Source of the DNA: Bacteroides clarus YIT 12056
GTDB taxonomy: Bacteria > Bacteroidota > Bacteroidia > Bacteroidales > Bacteroidaceae
NCBI RefSeq assembly: GCF_900129655.1
Contig: NZ_FQWK01000003.1
Coordinates: 372,001 to 436,000, forward strand
DNA length: 64,000 bases
Direction: 5' to 3'
Below are positions 56,495-64,000 of this stretch, in pieces; the stretch's first letter is position 1; every line of letters starts with the position of its first letter. The translations under genes and the position numbers were made by a program. The notes below the pieces were generated by a model that saw nothing but the letters and a program-made list of their open reading frames with translations, was not told the DNA's origin and searched no databases.

Positions 56495-58243
56495 ATGAAT
56501 AACATGATTCAATTAAAGTCTATACATATACCTCTAACATATCAAAAGTTATATAATAAGAAAAATCCTAATTTGGATAAACTCAAGTCCTCTTTGGCGA
56601 AATTTGACAAACAAATATTATTAAAATGTGCATTAACATTGTTGCATAATGCAGACTCTTGGTCAAATATTAATGACTTTATAACGCACTTTTTCTCAAC
56701 AGAAAATGAGGCTTTTGCATATAGAGTCCTTTATAGACACGATGAAATAATTTCTGAATTATATGCAAATTCTAACGAGGTTATGCCAGAAGTAAAAGTA
56801 TTGACAAAACATTCTTGTTTAGAACTATTACGTATAATTTTTTCTGTTAATTATACTGGAGAAAACATAAGTGATAATGCATCATTACAATTGATTATTT
56901 TCGATTGTTTATTGACTATTAATGATATGACAACCCCTACTCCCGATTGTCCTGAAGATATAGATGAAAAATTGAAATTGGCATACGTCGCTTTGTTGAA
57001 CATCTCATCATATAATGATTTTACGAATATAGATACGACAACCAATTTTATTTTGCAATGTCATAAATCAAGGCTATTATTTAATTTTTTAGATAGCCAA
57101 GATAATCTAAAAAAAATGAAGGATATGTACTTGAAAGAAATGGGATGTAGATATTGGGAAGAGTATATATTTGTTCTATCTAAATTATTTATTTTGAATT
57201 ATCAAGACGAATCACCAACAACACGCATTGTTTTAGATGAAAATCATCCTTCCTTTCAACACGACAAAGTAATATTAGACAAATTTGCTTTAATGAGCAA
57301 TGAAATTATACCATTTGAAGAAAATGTTGATTTCATATCTTTTAGAAATCAGCCACTAATCCGGTTAGAAAAAAATACATATTGGGTTATTGATGAAAAT
57401 TTTCTCGCCAATCGTCTTTACAGAAGTCTCTTTTTTGGAATAAAAAAACAAAATGATTCCATCCAGGAAAAATATAAGATAGCTAACTTCTTCCAATTTT
57501 TTACAACTAATTTTTCAGAAGAGACCCTTTTTTACGATGTTATGAAACACATAATAGGAAGAAAATCATATATACATCATTCAGGTGCAGAAATGAGATG
57601 TATGGAGATTTCAGGCGAGCCAGACTATTATATTCGAAATGGTAATGATATATTTTTATTTGAATTTAAAGATCCATTGTTCCGTAAAGAAGATAAGGTT
57701 GAATGTAACTATGAAAATGTAAAATCATCCATTGAGGAAAAATTAGTACACAAAAAGAAAGGAAAACCATCTGCGATAGAACAATTATGCAACAATATCG
57801 AATTAATATTAAACGATGAATTTCAAATTGATTTAGGAATTCATTCAAAGAAAGTGAAAATTTATCCAATATTGGTTGTTGGAGATACAACTTTTACAAA
57901 TGTAGGAACTAGTTTTATCCTTAATGATTATTTTCAGAATGAAATTTCTAATAGAAATATAGAAAATAAGAACATTCGACCATTAATATTAGTAAGTATA
58001 GACAGTTTAATATTGTATCAATTTGAATTTGAAAATAAGAACTTGAAACTACGAAATGTTTTAGATAGTTATCTGAAATTTCAGAATATGGAACATCCTT
58101 ACGGCAAGAACGACATAATTCGAAATGTAATGCATTGCTACTTTTCATTAGATCAATATCTGCAAGACAAAATTCTTAGAAAATCTAATACATATCATCT
58201 TGAACCATTAATTAAGTCTTTTAGAGAAAAAGGATTAACATAA
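56495..58243 (+). CDS. Orphan PD-(D/E)XK-nuclease-like protein
   Basis: 582 residues from ATG 56495; an ATG at 56438 is in frame but lies too close to the -7-like box. Numbered from that upstream ATG, residues 394-412 read E-P-D-Y-Y-I...F-L-F-E-F-K-D: P395-D396 and E409-x-K411 are the core of a PD-(D/E)XK nuclease. The N-terminal ~370 residues are helical and match no family I know. It is strongly AT-rich and monocistronic, in an ICE cargo position. A single-gene defence or restriction-like nuclease is a fair guess, not shown. Confidence 0.6.
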   Translation: MNNMIQLKSIHIPLTYQKLYNKKNPNLDKLKSSLAKFDKQILLKCALTLLHNADSWSNINDFITHFFSTENEAFAYRVLYRHDEIISELYANSNEVMPEVKVLTKHSCLELLRIIFSVNYTGENISDNASLQLIIFDCLLTINDMTTPTPDCPEDIDEKLKLAYVALLNISSYNDFTNIDTTTNFILQCHKSRLLFNFLDSQDNLKKMKDMYLKEMGCRYWEEYIFVLSKLFILNYQDESPTTRIVLDENHPSFQHDKVILDKFALMSNEIIPFEENVDFISFRNQPLIRLEKNTYWVIDENFLANRLYRSLFFGIKKQNDSIQEKYKIANFFQFFTTNFSEETLFYDVMKHIIGRKSYIHHSGAEMRCMEISGEPDYYIRNGNDIFLFEFKDPLFRKEDKVECNYENVKSSIEEKLVHKKKGKPSAIEQLCNNIELILNDEFQIDLGIHSKKVKIYPILVVGDTTFTNVGTSFILNDYFQNEISNRNIENKNIRPLILVSIDSLILYQFEFENKNLKLRNVLDSYLKFQNMEHPYGKNDIIRNVMHCYFSLDQYLQDKILRKSNTYHLEPLIKSFREKGLT

Positions 58244-58244
58244 A

Positions 58245-58294
58245 TTGGACAGGGACACGATGACTTTATATACATGACACTGTCCAAAATTTTG
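58245..58294 (+). terminator. Terminator of the nuclease-like gene
   Basis: TTGGACAGGGACAC pairs with GACACTGTCCAA apart from a bulge, followed by AATTTTG. Confidence 0.6.
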
Positions 58295-58393
58295 TGTAAA
58301 TGGAAACAGGATTCAGTTATAAGCTTCTACTTATATCTGGATTCTGTTTTCAAATATAGTGATAAACTGGTTCATATTCCACGTATCGTCATT

Positions 58394-58864
58394 CTATGGC
58401 ATAAATAGTAACCTGTATTCCTCTTTTCTTCTCCTTTCTATTGACGGAATTTTCTTTCCCTTATAGTGACAATATCGTATGAAATCCGCATAAATGTTCC
58501 GGTTACCGGCTTCCAGTTTCCTTATCAACGTGCTTTTGGGCATCCTGCCATAACCGAGCAATTTATATGGTCCCACCTGGTATGCCAGACATGCAACCAA
58601 AAGCGAATCCTTTCCCAGATGACGGAACAATGCACACATTTCCTTCAAGTCTTTTCTCAGAATACTGTCTCCCTCACTTTCTGTCAGTCTGGCGGGAAAC
58701 TTTTCCCCTTTTCTGATACAGTGACCGTATGCAACATACGGATGATGTTCCGGACCATGCCATCCTTCATATTTCTTGATACACCTGACAGCCGTTTCCC
58801 AACGTGAGTCTTCCACATTCCCCTGTGCACGCAAAGAAGTTACCGTCATGGCCAGTACCACCAA
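58394..58864 (-). CDS. GH24-type lysozyme of the conjugation operon (start uncertain)
   Basis: At least 156 residues. Phage-type lysozyme features are K-K-Y-E-G-W-H with the catalytic Glu, Y-V-A-Y-G-H-C, L-T-E-S-E-G and Y-Q-V-G-P-Y-K. The listed start is a TTG (58864). The frame is open further upstream and adds R-L-L-R-S-V-L-P-L, completing a signal peptide that ends S-L-R-A-Q, so the true start is probably earlier and may be non-AUG near the traQ stop. It opens peptidoglycan for the mating channel. Last gene of the tra operon. Confidence 0.8.
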   Translation of the reverse strand: MVVLAMTVTSLRAQGNVEDSRWETAVRCIKKYEGWHGPEHHPYVAYGHCIRKGEKFPARLTESEGDSILRKDLKEMCALFRHLGKDSLLVACLAYQVGPYKLLGYGRMPKSTLIRKLEAGNRNIYADFIRYCHYKGKKIPSIERRRKEEYRLLFMP

Positions 58865-58896
58865 TGGCAGTACTGACCTTAGAAGTCTTACGGTTA

Positions 58897-59400
58897 TTAT
58901 AAGGCACCTCCTTCCTGAACTGACAATGAATCTTCCACAGTACCTGTTTCTTCATCACCTGCATCGTTGAAGTCAAATTCCATTTCCGTCATGTTTCCCC
59001 AGTTGTCCTCGACAACGACAATGAAGTTCTGTGCCTCGTCACATAGTGAAGTATAATACAACCTGAACTTCCGGTTCTCCAGCAGATAACGGTCATTCGG
59101 CTTGAATTCAAGACCGTTGTCCAGTTTCAGGGAACCTTCCCCGTCATACTGGAAATAACGGATTGTATAGACCGTACCGTCAAAATCGCCCTCACTTTTG
59201 AGTTCACACCGTATTTCCGCCGTCTCATTCTTATTCAATTCCTTGGGAACCGGCATTGTTTCCACGGTAAACGGATAACTCTGCTGGATTTCCAGCTCGG
59301 ATTCGCACGAGGTCAGTACAAGACTGACCAGACCTATGCATAACATGGCAATCTTGCCTGCCAGCCCAAATCCTTTTCTCATATTCTTTTCTGTCTTCAT
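58897..59400 (-). CDS. traQ: Conjugal transfer lipoprotein TraQ (DUF3872)
   Basis: 167 residues with a lipoprotein signal (V-L-T-S-C, Cys about 32) and one predicted beta domain with F-R-L-Y-Y-T-S and V-E-D-N-W-G-N motifs. Size and place after the primase gene match TraQ/DUF3872 of CTnDOT-type elements. Starts by overlap with traP (59397-59400). Confidence 0.85.
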   Translation of the reverse strand: MKTEKNMRKGFGLAGKIAMLCIGLVSLVLTSCESELEIQQSYPFTVETMPVPKELNKNETAEIRCELKSEGDFDGTVYTIRYFQYDGEGSLKLDNGLEFKPNDRYLLENRKFRLYYTSLCDEAQNFIVVVEDNWGNMTEMEFDFNDAGDEETGTVEDSLSVQEGGAL

Positions 59401-60257
59401 TTGTTTTCCTTTGTTTTTGTCAGATATTCATTCAAGTCCTTAAATCCATCATACAGACCGGAACAGTCCGTAACCTTATTCCCGAAATGTATGTTCAAAG
59501 TCTCCAGTGCGGTAATCCCGGCTCGGTCACGGTCAAGAAAGCACCGGATTTTACCGTAACCCTCCAGAACGGCATACGACCGTTCCAGATTGGATACAGA
59601 GTTCAGCACCAGGCAGTCCTCATCCTTCACAGTCCGCAATACCAATGCCGAAAGGAAATCTACAAATCCTTCAAACACGCAGCACATATCCTGTTTTTTT
59701 CCGGACAGGGACACACAGGAAATGTCTTTGGGAGAGATGCATCCCTTGAACATCGGGTTACGGAGTTCATAACCGCCGCTCCGGTTCATGAAGCCTATGG
59801 CAAAATATCGTTTGCCCCGTATTCCATATGCCACTTCCTTGCAGAACCTCCCGGCTATGGCCGGATCAATGCCTCTCTCTTTCAGGTAGCTTTTCAATGC
59901 CTCATGACTCAGTTCCGTCACTTTCACGTCCTCGAATCCGGAAACGCGGGGTATCTTCTTACGTTCCTGTAAAGGCCGGAGGGGAAGGATGCCGGATTTC
60001 CCTGAAAGGAACTCTAGCTGTTCCATGAAACCGGTGCTTCCGGTCAGTTCTCCGGCAAGATGGAAGATGTCACCTCCCTTTCCGAGGCCAAAATCAAACC
60101 AGACATTCCGCTGCGTATCCACCTTGAAGGATGCGGTTCTCTCATTTCTGAAAGGGGATCTGAACCAGACATCATTTCCTTTACGGGATACAGGCATATG
60201 CCCCAGATCTTCAAGAAAACCGACAAGAGAAATCCGTCTAACCTGTTCCAGTTCCAT
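59397..60257 (-). CDS. traP: Conjugation primase TraP (CHC2-like zinc and toprim domains)
   Basis: 286 residues. An N-terminal DnaG-like fold has G-N-D-V-W-F-R-S-P-F-R and T-A-S-F-K-V-D, with the usual cysteines largely missing. The toprim domain has C-V-F-E-G-F-V-D-F and F-L-D-R-D-R-A-G. It resembles TraP of Bacteroides conjugative transposons, thought to prime the transferred strand in the recipient. Confidence 0.85.
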   Translation of the reverse strand: MELEQVRRISLVGFLEDLGHMPVSRKGNDVWFRSPFRNERTASFKVDTQRNVWFDFGLGKGGDIFHLAGELTGSTGFMEQLEFLSGKSGILPLRPLQERKKIPRVSGFEDVKVTELSHEALKSYLKERGIDPAIAGRFCKEVAYGIRGKRYFAIGFMNRSGGYELRNPMFKGCISPKDISCVSLSGKKQDMCCVFEGFVDFLSALVLRTVKDEDCLVLNSVSNLERSYAVLEGYGKIRCFLDRDRAGITALETLNIHFGNKVTDCSGLYDGFKDLNEYLTKTKENK

Positions 60258-60263
60258 AACCCG

Positions 60264-60821
60264 CTAATTTATCATAAAACGAATGCCGATTCCATATTGG
60301 GTATGGCAATGTCCGAGACTTCCGTCCCACAGGAAACGCTCACGCAAGGAAGCCGTCAATGCCACACGATCGGCAAGGTACAGTTCCATCTCCAGCGTCA
60401 GGGCACAGCCGTACACAAAGGCATCGCCGTTTTTCAGGGTGGCCCCGTCATAGAGTTTTTTATCGGACCAGTTTACCGTCTCATATCCGGCCAGTGCCGA
60501 TCCTCCAAGATTGAGGAAGAACACTTTTCCCGCATCGGAAAGGAAATTCAGGTAATATCCGCCTTCTGCCGTAAACTGCGCCGAAGGGATGGTCACATGA
60601 CGGTAACCGTGTTTCCTATGCAGGTATTCCGCTCCATATACCCATTTGTTCCCGCCTTTGGCATAGTTTGAAAGAATCATTCCCATATAGTATCCGTTAT
60701 CGGAAGCCATACCTCCACGCATTTCCACGCCCTGCATCCTTGGCAGAATCCGCTGGGCGTCTGCCTGCCCTACGGAAAGGACAAGCATCAATGCCAGCAT
60801 ATACAATACTTTCGTTCTCAT
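60264..60821 (-). CDS. traO: Conjugal transfer protein TraO
   Basis: 185 residues with a signal peptide (ending G-Q-A-D-A-Q) and amphipathic beta strands typical of a small outer-membrane barrel (G-Y-Y-L-N-F-L, F-V-Y-G-C-A-L-T). Position between traN and traP fixes the name. Overlaps traN by four bases. Confidence 0.87.
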   Translation of the reverse strand: MRTKVLYMLALMLVLSVGQADAQRILPRMQGVEMRGGMASDNGYYMGMILSNYAKGGNKWVYGAEYLHRKHGYRHVTIPSAQFTAEGGYYLNFLSDAGKVFFLNLGGSALAGYETVNWSDKKLYDGATLKNGDAFVYGCALTLEMELYLADRVALTASLRERFLWDGSLGHCHTQYGIGIRFMIN

Positions 60822-61765
60822 CGCACCTTCAGTTCATTGATGGTTTCCGCACGCACCAGGTCTTCGTTGACCACCTCAAAACTCTGGTGACGGCCGCCCT
60901 GTTTCTCATACATCTCCACAACCAGTTTCTTGTCGTCCGGTATCGTAAACTTGGGAAGGGCGAATACCGTACATTCCGAATCCCTGCCGTTTACACGTGT
61001 CACATAATTATAGGCACGCAGCGGATAAATCACCTGCTCCTGCATGGCCGTACGCTTCATCACCTTTTTGTCCACCACCTTGAACGTAATGAAATCCACG
61101 TCAAAGGGCACATTCGAGGAGTTCTTTACCTGGGTATGGAAATAAAGCAGGTCATTATGGGTGTACAGCCCTTTGAGCAGATACTGGATACCGAAACGCT
61201 TGCAGCCGATATGACGGATACGGCGTTTGTCATTCTCATACACGGATTTCATGATAAGACGTACCAGACGGGGTGACTCGTTATCCAGCTCGGTCAGATA
61301 GATTTCCATGGCATTGTTGGGACGGTTCACCGATTCTCCGTCATGGATGAAATCACACATCTCCACATTCAGCAGTAACGGCTCATCGGCATACTTCACG
61401 TTGAAGGTATAGAAGTTCCCGTCTTCGGTTATTACAGACATATTGGTCTCCTCCCTGAAATTGCGTGTCGTGGCCTTTACTCGGATTACATTCTCGGCAC
61501 CGTCGGCCTTGCCGGCTATCAGGTTTGTAGAACCAAGATCCACATACTTGACCGGAGCAGGGAAAATGACATGGACAGTCTTGTCATACGTTATTTCCAG
61601 TCCGTGCGGCGGAATCATCTGGCTGAAACCGATCTTGCGGGTCAGCCCCTCATAATAATCACCGCTACTCTGCTGCGCCCAGGCAGCCGATACGCCCAGT
61701 AAAAGGGCAAACATCATCAGAATCTTCTTCATGTGCTTTTGTTTAATGGTTGTCTTTTCTTTCAT
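60818..61765 (-). CDS. traN: Conjugal transfer protein TraN (DUF4138)
   Basis: 315 residues with a signal peptide ending A-W-A-Q. The ATG at 61765 follows an AGGA site; the ATG 11 codons later would give a shorter signal. Features include T-Y-D-K-T-V-H-V-I-F-P, D-L-G-S-T and V-I-R-V-K-A, a VirB9-like early beta domain, then a second beta domain. A periplasmic/outer-membrane part of the type IV mating channel. Confidence 0.9.
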   Translation of the reverse strand: MKEKTTIKQKHMKKILMMFALLLGVSAAWAQQSSGDYYEGLTRKIGFSQMIPPHGLEITYDKTVHVIFPAPVKYVDLGSTNLIAGKADGAENVIRVKATTRNFREETNMSVITEDGNFYTFNVKYADEPLLLNVEMCDFIHDGESVNRPNNAMEIYLTELDNESPRLVRLIMKSVYENDKRRIRHIGCKRFGIQYLLKGLYTHNDLLYFHTQVKNSSNVPFDVDFITFKVVDKKVMKRTAMQEQVIYPLRAYNYVTRVNGRDSECTVFALPKFTIPDDKKLVVEMYEKQGGRHQSFEVVNEDLVRAETINELKVR

Positions 61766-61778
61766 AGTTTCCTGTATT

Positions 61779-63110
61779 TCATTTCTCCGGTGAATGGAGC
61801 AGTACCCGGTGTCCGGCCTTCAAAGTAATCTTTACCGTACGCATCCGTTTGGATATGTACTGGGAAACGCCCTGTATTACACCTTTTCCCAGATCGGAGG
61901 CAATCTGCGCCCCGGCATCGGTGGAAATGTTGATGCTGCTGTTCATCGAGGTTCCCATGTTGGCGGCAATCTCCCTGGCAGCGTCATATTCCAGTGAACC
62001 CGGCACCAGGATTCCCTGCTGTCCGTCCAGATCATAGACTTCCAGCTCCACAGGCAGGATAGTTCCCTTGTATTCCACGGCATTGACCATGATTTCCAGC
62101 CGTTCACCCTGTATGCGTGTGCCACCTACCAGTACGGTCCCTTTCGGTATGAAACGTCCGGCAACAGACATGGGCTCGGTAAGCCGCAGGCGCAAGACCT
62201 GTCCGTCGGATACGGTCTGCGTACCGTGTACACAGGCAGCAATGGTATTGCCTTCCGTTACTGTCTTCCGGCCGACAGCCGTATTGAAACCGGCATTGCG
62301 TTCTCCCGAAAAGGCGGATATGAACTCTTCGTCGCTCATAGGTCTGGAAAGCGAGGATACCACCTCATTGTGAACCTGTTTCACCGGTATGGCTTTTTTG
62401 TCCTCCGCTTTTCTGACGGGAGAAGGAGTCTCCACTGCCTGACGGTTATTGTATTTGGCGGCCAGTTCGTAGGATTTTTCCATCAGGGCCATCTTTTCCT
62501 CCATGCCTGACAGTGGTTCCTGTTTCTGCTGCTGTTGCTGCATACGCTCCAGTTCCTCAATCCTTTCCAGAAGCCTTTCCTTTTCCGGATCGGTCCGCGG
62601 TTCATAGATGCTTCCCAGCGTACGGTTCATCTCACGGTAGGCTCCGGCCGAGGAACTAACCGGTCCGGCATTTCCTTTTTCTGTTTCCGTTTCCGTGTTT
62701 GTTTGCCTCTCCGGTGGAATGTTATCGGGAAGACGGACACTGTCTTTCCGTTCCTCTTTGGCAAACATGGACTCCGCAGCTTCAAAGAATGTCTTCCTTT
62801 TCCTGCTTTCCTGTTCCATCAGAGCCTTTTCATAGGCATCCTTCTTGTTCCCTTCCAGGCGCCTGTCCTCGGGAGAAGGGATTTCCGTATTGAATCCCTG
62901 TCCTTTATCCTGCCGCTCCCGTTCCTGCCCGGAAGGTGAGAATATCAGATAGAAACTTCCCAGACACAGCAGGAACATCAGAGGATACACAACAAATCCG
63001 GCGCGTTTGCGTTTCTGTTCCTCACTCAGCGGCTTCCTGTCCTTTGAGGACCGGAGCCTGAACGGTTTCATCAGCCGTTCCATTACTTTCTTGACTTTTT
63101 CTTTCTCCAT
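61779..63110 (-). CDS. traM: Conjugal transfer protein TraM
   Basis: 443 residues. A basic cytoplasmic N terminus is followed by one membrane helix (about 34-53), a long Glu/Gln/Lys-rich periplasmic linker with a coiled coil (I-E-E-L-E-R-M-Q-Q-Q-Q-Q), and a C-terminal VirB10-like beta domain with G-R-F-I-P-K-G-T-V-L-V-G. It spans the periplasm and links the inner and outer parts of the channel. The first 89 bases overlap traL. Confidence 0.9.
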   Translation of the reverse strand: MEKEKVKKVMERLMKPFRLRSSKDRKPLSEEQKRKRAGFVVYPLMFLLCLGSFYLIFSPSGQERERQDKGQGFNTEIPSPEDRRLEGNKKDAYEKALMEQESRKRKTFFEAAESMFAKEERKDSVRLPDNIPPERQTNTETETEKGNAGPVSSSAGAYREMNRTLGSIYEPRTDPEKERLLERIEELERMQQQQQKQEPLSGMEEKMALMEKSYELAAKYNNRQAVETPSPVRKAEDKKAIPVKQVHNEVVSSLSRPMSDEEFISAFSGERNAGFNTAVGRKTVTEGNTIAACVHGTQTVSDGQVLRLRLTEPMSVAGRFIPKGTVLVGGTRIQGERLEIMVNAVEYKGTILPVELEVYDLDGQQGILVPGSLEYDAAREIAANMGTSMNSSINISTDAGAQIASDLGKGVIQGVSQYISKRMRTVKITLKAGHRVLLHSPEK

Positions 63111-63339
63111 TTCTTACAATAGATTGAATGAACTCCATACGGAGTGAATCCTTTTCCATAAATTCCATTCCGGACTCCTGGTTCTTACTGCCTATAAACG
63201 GTCTGCATGCCGTATAGACACATGCGGCGGCAAACGGGACAAACAGTATCCAGAGAACGGCCTTGCGCTGTTTAACGGTAAGTCTGTGGCAGAACCTCCT
63301 GAGTTGAAGGTCCGCCTGTCTCGTCAGGTTCCTTTTCAT
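63022..63339 (-). CDS. traL: Conjugal transfer protein TraL (DUF3989)
   Basis: 105 residues with one transmembrane helix (about 28-46, A-V-L-W-I-L-F-V-P-F-A) and a short extracytoplasmic tail. Typical TraL size and position. Its 3' end overlaps traM by 89 bases in another frame; its start overlaps the traK stop by four. Confidence 0.87.
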   Translation of the reverse strand: MKRNLTRQADLQLRRFCHRLTVKQRKAVLWILFVPFAAACVYTACRPFIGSKNQESGMEFMEKDSLRMEFIQSIVRNGERKSQESNGTADETVQAPVLKGQEAAE

Positions 63340-63959
63340 CGCTCTACGCTCCTTATGTCCTTGTTTTCCAGTATGGTCAGATGTTCGATGATAAAGCCGT
63401 TGGGGTTGTCATCGGAACGGGACGTATTCTGAAGCTGGCAGTCAGTCACCAGCGAACGTTCCGTCACATTACTCTCACGGATAATCATCTGGCGGGCATA
63501 CGTCCTGGCCCTGTAGGGGTATCCGGAAAAGTCGCAGACCACGCTGTCCACCCGTACCACCTGATTGATATTACCGGAAATGAGACGGTTATAATATCCT
63601 TTCTCAGCAAAATCCACATAGTAATGATAGGCGCTTTTGTCCGCCAGCTGCAAGGCACGGTTGATATTGTGCTCAATGGCATCCTTCTGTGGCGACAGCC
63701 CGAAAAAGAGCTCATGGAACCTTCTTACATGCTCCCTGGCTTCAGCCGGACGGTTCTGTGAAAGATCCTGCGAAAGGGCAAGCATCAGTGACTTGCCGCC
63801 ATCGAGTACATAAATTTTCTCACGCTGTTTCTCCGCAAAGCGGTATGAGTTCCACAGGGCAAAGACGGTCACAAGCGTGCAGCATCCGACAAAGACCGCA
63901 AGCATCAGGCGTATCCGTCTGAAACTGCTTTCAATATTGGTCAGTGATTTGAATTCCAT
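63336..63959 (-). CDS. traK: Conjugal transfer protein TraK
   Basis: 207 residues starting M-E-F-K-S-L-T-N-I-E-S-S-F. It has a membrane helix at about 17-37 and a periplasmic domain. The fold and gene position match TraK of CTnDOT-type elements, which corresponds to VirB8. It is probably an assembly part of the inner-membrane channel complex. traJ would be upstream, past the window end. Confidence 0.9.
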   Translation of the reverse strand: MEFKSLTNIESSFRRIRLMLAVFVGCCTLVTVFALWNSYRFAEKQREKIYVLDGGKSLMLALSQDLSQNRPAEAREHVRRFHELFFGLSPQKDAIEHNINRALQLADKSAYHYYVDFAEKGYYNRLISGNINQVVRVDSVVCDFSGYPYRARTYARQMIIRESNVTERSLVTDCQLQNTSRSDDNPNGFIIEHLTILENKDIRSVER

Positions 63960-64000
63960 CTGTTTTCATGATTTTTATGTTCCTGTTCTGTTTATTTTCC

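Larger units (their letters stand above)
31131..64000. mobile_element. Integrative conjugative element region (right end outside window)
   Basis: From just past mnmE to the window end the genes are integrase, HTH, group II intron, ICE accessory and tra genes, with strong swings in base composition. The tra genes traK-traQ plus lysozyme match the order in CTnDOT-type elements. The two integrase loci (intact at 32269, decayed at 40.8-43.9 kb) suggest a composite of at least two insertions. The left boundary is placed at the repeats after mnmE and could instead lie nearer 40.7 kb for the tra-bearing part. Confidence 0.75.

Overview
The window is from a gut Bacteroides or a very close relative. 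The evidence is the recurring Bacteroidota -7 promoter box TAnnTTTG, SusB-like GH97 and GH13 enzymes, a type B L31, the DUF4199/GT2/MntP/ApbE gene run, and a CTnDOT-style tra operon. All calls come from reading the sequence; no database search was run.

Bases 1-31 kb are ordinary chromosome. A sodium-pumping decarboxylase operon (gamma, biotin carrier, beta) is followed by an exported GH13 amylase, fructose-bisphosphate aldolase, a secreted endonuclease/exonuclease/phosphatase-fold protein, ribosomal protein L31 and a lipoprotein with an unusual leader (a 31-codon ORF running into a terminator-like hairpin). Next come gcvT, pepT, a PurF paralogue without its catalytic cysteine, a SusB-like GH97, crcB, a pentapeptide-repeat protein and enolase. 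tRNA-Thr(TGT) lies directly behind an apparent SRP RNA. An envelope/housekeeping run then reaches mnmE: DUF4199, GT2, two small envelope proteins, mntP, apbE, DUF486, ttcA-like, a TPR protein, nfeD, floA and a nucleoside phosphorylase.

From about 31.1 kb to the end the DNA is integrated mobile DNA, probably an integrative conjugative element (ICE) of composite origin. Its left part has a four-HTH DNA-binding protein, a tyrosine integrase, a glutaredoxin-like/esterase pair, a membrane protein and an excisionase-like HTH protein. A minus-strand, AT-rich, four-gene operon (35.8-40.4 kb) follows. It has the architecture of an ABC-three-component (ABC-3C) conflict system: a nuclease-like effector, a middle component, a DUF3732 ATPase and an NA37/NdpA-like protein. 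Next is a decayed second integrase split by a complete group II intron with its RT/maturase/HNH protein.

Bases 44-56 kb hold a plus-strand block of mostly uncharacterised ICE accessory genes, many translationally coupled. The block carries two copies of a ~114 bp palindromic element and a methyltransferase-like protein. An isolated AT-rich gene (56.5-58.2 kb) encodes a putative PD-(D/E)XK nuclease. The rest, on the minus strand, is the distal tra operon (traK, L, M, N, O, P, Q and a GH24 lysozyme) for the mating apparatus. The ICE continues beyond the right edge.

The strongest candidates for undescribed biology are the ABC-3C/NA37 operon, the orphan PD-(D/E)XK gene, the leader-ORF/hairpin at 7.7-8.0 kb and the repeated palindromes in the ICE.
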